Assembly (NCBI RefSeq): GCF_020283565.1
Contig: NC_060063.1
Span: 35,364,635-35,428,634 of the forward strand
DNA: 64,000 bases
DNA from: Trifolium pratense
Taxonomy: Eukaryota > Streptophyta > Magnoliopsida > Fabales > Fabaceae
Direction: 5' to 3'
This document shows, one piece after another, positions 58,661 through 64,000 of the stretch (its first letter is position 1; each line of letters opens with the position of its first letter). The position numbers were made by a program, and so were the translations under genes. The notes under the pieces are model-generated. The model saw nothing but the letters and a program-made list of their open reading frames with translations, had not been told where the DNA came from and did no database searches.

Positions 58661-60905
58661 ATATATGAGAAAAAAATAAAATTCTTTCTTAGAAGTTATC
58701 CGAAGTCTCCAAAGAACCACATTATCAATAGTAAAGGTTGATTGTCGTTTTTCGCCCTCCTAAATTGATCAGAATCCCCCATGCGCTCCATCTTATGGGA
58801 AATATTTTTCGATAACGTAAATCTTACCAAGAGATTATCTTTTAGTAGTGTGTTTTCTAGTGTGAGCAATTCAAAAGGGCAAAAAGCAACCATCTAAAGG
58901 CATAGATGAGAATCACATTCAAGCCAGCCACAAGTTGTGCCACCCTTTTGTTGAAGCATATTCAATTGGCATCATAACACCCATAAACTCTTCAACAATC
59001 TCTTTCCAAAGTGGTAAAAAAAAGTGTATTGCTTACACTTTCTTGAATAAAATTCACTCTTCAAAGTGGAGAGATACAAATGAATGTCTAAGTAAGTTTG
59101 ATTGGTGAGTTTGGAAGTACAATAAGTTTCTTACAGGTCAAAAAGTAATATTGAATTGCAGAAATCACCAAAAAATCAAATAAAAGGAGTAAGTAAACAG
59201 ACTTCTTGTTATTTTGAAACTTCTTCTATTGTTCCCTAATGTAAAAACTTCAATGGTTAAAACATTTCCAGGTTAAAACATCACACAGATCTTCTCAATA
59301 AAGAATAGGACACAACATAGTATAATTAGGCTTGCACTGTTTATTTATCAAATCTTTTCTAGCAAAGAAACTCACAACCAACAGCTGGTGATCGAGGCAT
59401 TTGCAAGTTGCAATGATCCTTTTCTCCATACAATATCCAACAAAAAAAAAAAAAAGACGCAGTCTCTTTGACAAAAAGAAAAAAGAATTCCAACGTAACA
59501 GATTGAAATCACTGCATTAATTTCTAATAAACCGTTAAAAGGTTAATCTTTCTAGATGAAAAACCGACCGAGTTTTACCGAGTTACTTGCATGTCCAAGT
59601 CAACAAACTTGACCAAACATTTGACGAGCCAAGCCCAAATAAGTCATGAATAGCTAAACTCATTTACTACCAGTATGAATACCTTGCTCATCATGCGTTT
59701 CTATGTGGCACCAACATTTTTTTAAGACAAATCGAATGATATTATTTTGTAGTAGTATTTTCACATTTTTGACACAAACACCCTTGCTTTTCATTCGTCA
59801 TGATGCATTGATGTCTGTGATTATAACCTGACTTCAAGTATGCATCCAAAATGATATAGTTGAAAATCAAATGAATTATCTACTAATTTATTGATACTGA
59901 AAAAAACGAGATAGACGTCCTTAGAACGAACCTTGTTGTGTCCGGTGTAGTAAATACCTATCCTCCATTTTCCATTCATTTTTTTTTTTGACAAGTACTG
60001 CATTTTGACAAGTACAACATTTGAGACTCAAATGGTATAGTAAACTTCTTTTGGAGATAGTGCTAAAAGTAAACCATAAACTAGAATCTTAGTGACCTTC
60101 TCTTGAAACTTTGTGTGTAGATGCTTTGTGATTATTTTCATTAATGAACTAAATAAATAAGCAACAGATAATATATATTTCCAAAATAGAAAATAAAACA
60201 AAACATAGAAGTATAGAACCATAGTAGGTAAAAAAATTAAATAAAAAGGCCACAAATCTGTTTAATCTAGTAACACTCCCTTAAATCATATAAGATAGAA
60301 GTTCCCCCAAAGTGACAATATGTAGAGAACAAAAGAAAAAGTAGTTAAATACCCCATTGACTTGCTTGAAAACTGTCAAGTAAAGTAGGACTGCTATAGA
60401 AGTGTTGCAGCCCCATCTGCGAGTGTTACAGACTGACCAGCGACGTATATTCAACTGCAGTTTGGTCGCATCTCAAAAACTGTGTCTGCAAGGCATCGAG
60501 TAGAAGGTTTGAATGTCGCTTCTGTTGTGATCTGAGTAATCCTATGTTTGCATCCAAATTAGTGTTCAAGTTTCAATCATGCTATCTTACAGTGGATACA
60601 GTCTAGAATATGTTAAGTGAAGGGCGATACTGACATGGATATAGATCAGTTTTTCGCAAGTTCCAATGGCGAAGGTTGCAAGGTGTTTTGCGAGTCTGCA
60701 CTGGCCTTATTACATGCAGCATGGTGCTCCAACAGCAGATGGGTTGAATCTCCAAGGGCGATACTGACATGGATATAGATTAGTTTTTCTCCCAAAGTGA
60801 AAATATGTAGAGAACAAAAGGAAAAGTAGCTAAAAGATGCACTTACAAGTTACAAGACTACAGCTGAAATGTGTCAACCTGCATATATTTGCAAGTTTCA
60901 TTAAA
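58661..60905. other. Intergenic DNA and 3' flank of the second mTERF gene
   Basis: No gene recognised. The part at 59245-59440 resembles the 3' flank of the first mTERF gene (7146-7330). A short direct repeat (GGGCGATACTGACATGGATATAGAT) occurs at about 60623 and 60756. Confidence 0.5.
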
Positions 60906-62153
60906 TCACAAAAGAACAAGATTCGTGGATGGCATGCCATTTTTCTCCTTTGTCTTTGCAAGTTTGATTTTTTCCTGATATAGCTTTAATAGATAATCAG
61001 ACTCCTCCTTAAAGGAAAAAACAAACTTTTCCAAAAACAAATCCTCAGAATACTTAAATGGGTTAACTAAGCTTGCATTCTTTTCTCGCAAACCTTTCAT
61101 CAGAAGAAATTGCAGAACTGAGGCCCTTGGAATGATCCTTTTCTCCAAACTATAACCAAACATATGTGGCTTTTTAGTAAGTGCCAGGGAATTCCAACCC
61201 ATTTCATTAACCCAAAAACTCATCACCAAATTAATCTTATCGACGGAATTCAACAAAAGATCAGGCTTAACCCTAAATGCTTTAACAATATCTTCATCTG
61301 ACCAACCCCATTTTTTAAAGGTATCAACTTTCTCATCCCAAAGTTCTTCACTCAAAAATTTCTTGGCTATCAAAGCAGCCCCAAAAGTAGTCCTTGAAGG
61401 ATCAAACCCTAAGCCCTTAACTTCCTCCAATGACTTAATCAAATCAGTTGAACCAAATATATACGGCCTTATTTGAAGGAATCTAGCAATGTTAGAATCA
61501 CAAACTCCAAAATCAGTCATCAAATTGATGTTAGCTACCATAAGATGATAGGGAATAAAATTAAAAGCTTTTGAATGTCGAATTAAGCAAACAATGACAT
61601 CCTTGTTGGTTTTCAAGAACCTACTTAACAATTCAAAAAGACGGATTATTCGTTTCTCCAAGCTAATTTGTAAAATCATAGGGTTTGCAATTAACAATGA
61701 AACAATATCAGAGGAAGAAACACCTTTGGATAGAAAAAATTCAAACTTATTTTCAAGATTCTTCAAGCTTAACATCATGAACCTGTGACCAGCAACAGTT
61801 ATACGAACAATATCAGAGGTAGAAGCACCTTTGGAGAGTAAAAATTGAAACTTTGGCAATAACCTTTTGCTGGGGTTGCAGTTAAGAAGCCATGGTTCTT
61901 TTTGGATGATGTGTTGTATATCTGAATCTGTAAAACCGTGGGTCCTGAAGAAGTTGATAACTGATTCTGATTTTTTAGAGGTCTTGAAAATGACTTTATT
62001 GGAAGCTTTGATTGCAGATTCTGGTGAGAATGAATTTGATGGTGGAGTGGTGGTAGTGGTGAGGCATTTTACAGAAAATTGGGAGGGTGAATAGTTGTAG
62101 AGTGTTGTTGTTGATATGCCAAAAGCATTGTAGCATAGAAAAGCTTTCAACAT
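60906..62153 (-). CDS. mTERF family protein, organelle-targeted (paralogue)
   Basis: Encodes 415 residues in one exon. It has a basic, Ser/Thr-rich presequence-like N terminus (about residues 1-50, with a TTTTTT-type Thr run near 33), then mTERF motifs with the same landmarks as the first gene: GFTDSDIQHII, KEPWLL, KGFDP-like GLGFDPS, WGWSDED, DKINLVMSFWVNE, GWNSL, YSLEKRI. It carries one extra ~35-residue motif. LLSKGASTSDIV is followed 35 codons later by FLSKGVSSSDIV, and the DNA of the two copies is similar (about 61811 and 61706). Expected role is nucleic-acid binding in mitochondrial or plastid gene expression. The start is the first ATG of the frame. Confidence 0.93.
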   Translation of the reverse strand: MLKAFLCYNAFGISTTTLYNYSPSQFSVKCLTTTTTPPSNSFSPESAIKASNKVIFKTSKKSESVINFFRTHGFTDSDIQHIIQKEPWLLNCNPSKRLLPKFQFLLSKGASTSDIVRITVAGHRFMMLSLKNLENKFEFFLSKGVSSSDIVSLLIANPMILQISLEKRIIRLFELLSRFLKTNKDVIVCLIRHSKAFNFIPYHLMVANINLMTDFGVCDSNIARFLQIRPYIFGSTDLIKSLEEVKGLGFDPSRTTFGAALIAKKFLSEELWDEKVDTFKKWGWSDEDIVKAFRVKPDLLLNSVDKINLVMSFWVNEMGWNSLALTKKPHMFGYSLEKRIIPRASVLQFLLMKGLREKNASLVNPFKYSEDLFLEKFVFSFKEESDYLLKLYQEKIKLAKTKEKNGMPSTNLVLL

Positions 62154-63107
62154 GATGGAAACCAGATAGGGTTGGGAAGAAGATGATTCAATTCAAGTGT
62201 GATTGATGTGCGTTTAATTCAGTTTAGATAAGAGTTTAAACTTTGTAGAAGTGTCAATATATTATTAAATATACGTGTAAAATTTACACGGACGATGTAT
62301 ATAAATAAAATAAAATTTATAAATAAAAAATAGCAAACTCATAATTTGTTTACTCTTTCTCTTTCAAAAAATTAAAACATAAAATGATTGTTTCAAATAA
62401 AAAACATAAAATGATTAATTAATGTTAGATGATGTGACTAAAGGGTTGGTCTACAAAAACTTAGGACAGAATTATTCTTATATGATCATGTAACCAAATA
62501 TAATTTTCTTAGTTACACTCATAAAACGTTAATTTTCATTTTATTCTTTTAATTATTTCATAAATCATCAAAAAATTATGTGAGTGTGTGAAGACCATAG
62601 AAGTTTTGCTTCTTAGGGCTCGATCTATATAGAGTCATATTAGGTCTATTTTTTTAAATAAAGTATGTTTTTTATTAATAGTCTATTTAACTAAAGGATT
62701 TTTTTTATCATGTATAAATTTGTACATGTTAAAGTTTAAAATAGTTTGTATTAAAATTTACCGTAAAAAAAAAATATTGAAATTTGTACATTTTATATTA
62801 AATGTATAACTTTTTAATAACTAATTCTTGTTTTTCAATAAAATGTTGGTACTTTTAGTTGCTTTATGTTGGAACAAGTTTTGTTTTGCAACTATATAAT
62901 AACAAAGCATAAAAGACAATTTTGTACATTAATCGTTTTATTAAGTGTACAGAAAGTAACGAGAAAAAAAAAAATAAAGTGACTCTGAACAAATGTGACT
63001 CTAGACTACATGACTTTGGACTATGGACAAACGATTCTGGACTGTGGACTTTGGACTCTTGATTTTGAGTACATCTTGATCAACGCTTCTACAAACGTCT
63101 ACATAAT
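62154..63107. other. Upstream region of the second mTERF gene
   Basis: AT-rich, no coding gene recognised. A degenerate GACT-rich stretch (GACTCTGGACT-like words, about 62983-63065) is the only notable pattern. The mTERF promoter should lie at the left end. Confidence 0.45.
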
Positions 63108-63373
63108 GATGTTTTCTCTCCCCCACCCCCCGTGAATCTTTTATCCTCCTGAATTTCCAATTTTGCCCTTGAAAAAACTTCGGTTCGTAGAAACCGAAGT
63201 TTTTTTTGCCTTGAAAACAATTTTTTTTTCTTCTAAAAACCGAAATTTACTCTAAATTTGCACTAGTAAAAATTCGGTTTCTGCGAACCGAATTTTTCTA
63301 CAAGGGCAACATTGAAATATTGGGGGTATAAAAGATTCACGGGAGGAGGGGAGGGGGGGGGGGAGAAAACATC
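63108..63373. mobile_element. MULE-type foldback MITE with perfect 9-bp target duplication
   Basis: Ends GATGTTTTCTC and GAGAAAACATC are exact inverted copies. The flanks CTACATAAT (63099-63107 and 63374-63382) are identical, giving the 9-bp duplication of Mutator-type elements. The arms are long: C-rich/G-rich tracts, GTGAATCTTTTAT and its complement, and two hairpins around TTCGGTT..AACCGAA (63180-63202 and 63273-63293). 266 bp, non-coding. Confidence 0.9.
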
Positions 63374-63716
63374 CTACATAATCACTATGATGATTAAAAC
63401 TTCAAATAAGACTCTAAAGCATTATGAAATATATGATCAAACTTCAATTCAATTTATTTCAATTCAAATATAAAGTCAATGATTCAGAAAGATATATTTG
63501 AATTGAAGAGAACCAAATGGAATTGGTGCAAATGAACACCAAAAGGAATTCTTTTCTTAAATGGATAAACATGTGACCTATTATGGAATGTACTATCAAC
63601 GTTCTCTCAATTGCAAAGGTCGAGAAATCATTGACAATAAGTTTGTAAATGTATATATAAAAAAATTATACAACTAGAACAAACCTAAAAACTGCATAAA
63701 TTTCTTACGAAAGAAA
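63374..63716. other. Intergenic DNA, no gene recognised
   Basis: AT-rich sequence between the MULE-type MITE and the possible B3-like fragment. Nothing identifiable. Confidence 0.4.
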
Positions 63717-63980
63717 TCACATATGGTTGATAATAAGAACATTATTTTTCATAATTCCCACTGCAATATTATTGACCTGAAAAAATGTTCTCCACCGTTC
63801 TCTAAATTTCACAGTTACATTTCCTTCAGTCAAGATGATTAGGTTGCAAGTAACAATTCCTTCATTTACATTTCCTGCAGGATTGTACACTAGCTTCGGT
63901 TGTTTGGAGACATTTAATACCACCTGATAAGCGTGGTAATTTCTTTTTAGGCAATATCTAAAATACCACCTGATATACAT
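63717..63980 (-). pseudogene. Possible B3-domain fragment near the window edge
   Basis: An 87-codon open frame reads GNVTVKF-R-RW-TFFQVNNIAVG near its end. This faintly resembles the last strands of a plant B3 DNA-binding domain (G-x-W/V...GW-x-F...NN-L-x-x-GD), with the closing Asp of GD replaced. The stop follows within about 12 residues. No splice acceptor or upstream exon can be judged because the window ends 20 bases beyond the ATG. It may be a degenerate REM-type B3 piece, the last exon of a gene beginning outside, or chance. Confidence 0.25.
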
Positions 63981-64000
63981 GATAATGGTTGAAAATCAGA

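Overview
This window is nuclear DNA of a flowering plant, most likely a legume close to Medicago. The evidence is AT-rich intergenic DNA, genes with short GT-AG exons, organelle-targeted mTERF genes in a cluster, an Au-like SINE, and many LTR retrotransposons and MITEs. The genus is inferred from element style and protein resemblance, not proven. No tRNA, rRNA, CRISPR array or bacterial-type operon was seen.

Layout, left to right. 1-8.6 kb is intergenic DNA with relics: a GC-rich element fragment, Helitron-like termini, diverged ~580-bp direct repeats, a Stowaway-like MITE and simple repeats. 8.6-9.7 kb (minus) is an intronless mTERF gene. 10.46-22.06 kb is a 5'-truncated, mutated L1-type LINE, split by a young 7.4-kb LTR element (11259-18657) without coding capacity. 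22.1-28.7 kb holds a foldback MITE, a decayed mTERF pseudogene and an imperfect segmental duplication. 28.9-37.5 kb is a complete Ty3/gypsy chromovirus-type element (minus) with an unbroken 1617-residue Gag-Pol frame, inserted at the edge of a small MITE. 37.65-39.65 kb is a repeat-rich block with TIR-like ends and a tandem array of palindromic units.

40.34-46.80 kb (minus) is the main multi-exon gene, a ZPR1-type zinc finger protein. I traced 16 exons with every phase closing (465 aa), plus a possible in-frame 30-codon cassette exon. 47.4-51.1 kb is a non-coding Helitron, followed by a hAT-like MITE. 51.97-53.48 kb (plus) is a small five-exon gene of unknown function with an internally duplicated segment and a one-base disruption near its first ATG. 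Next come a TRIM retroelement with three LTRs and two interiors (53.6-55.6 kb), a kinesin-14 pseudogene, a Harbinger-like MITE and a tRNA-derived SINE. 60.9-62.2 kb (minus) is a second intact mTERF gene whose 3' flank resembles that of the first, so the two look like products of a larger duplication. A MULE-type foldback MITE with a perfect 9-bp target duplication and an uncertain B3-like fragment close the window.

The host genes do not form a pathway. The mTERF paralogues probably act in organelle gene expression, ZPR1 in eEF1A handling and growth, and the small gene is unassigned. The main story is transposon layering. Target-site duplications bound the non-coding LTR element (GGGTG), the gypsy element (GCATT), the TRIM (GTTCT), the MULE MITE (CTACATAAT) and the SINE (~17 bp). 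All three LTR-class insertions lie on the minus strand and use the initiator-Met primer site.
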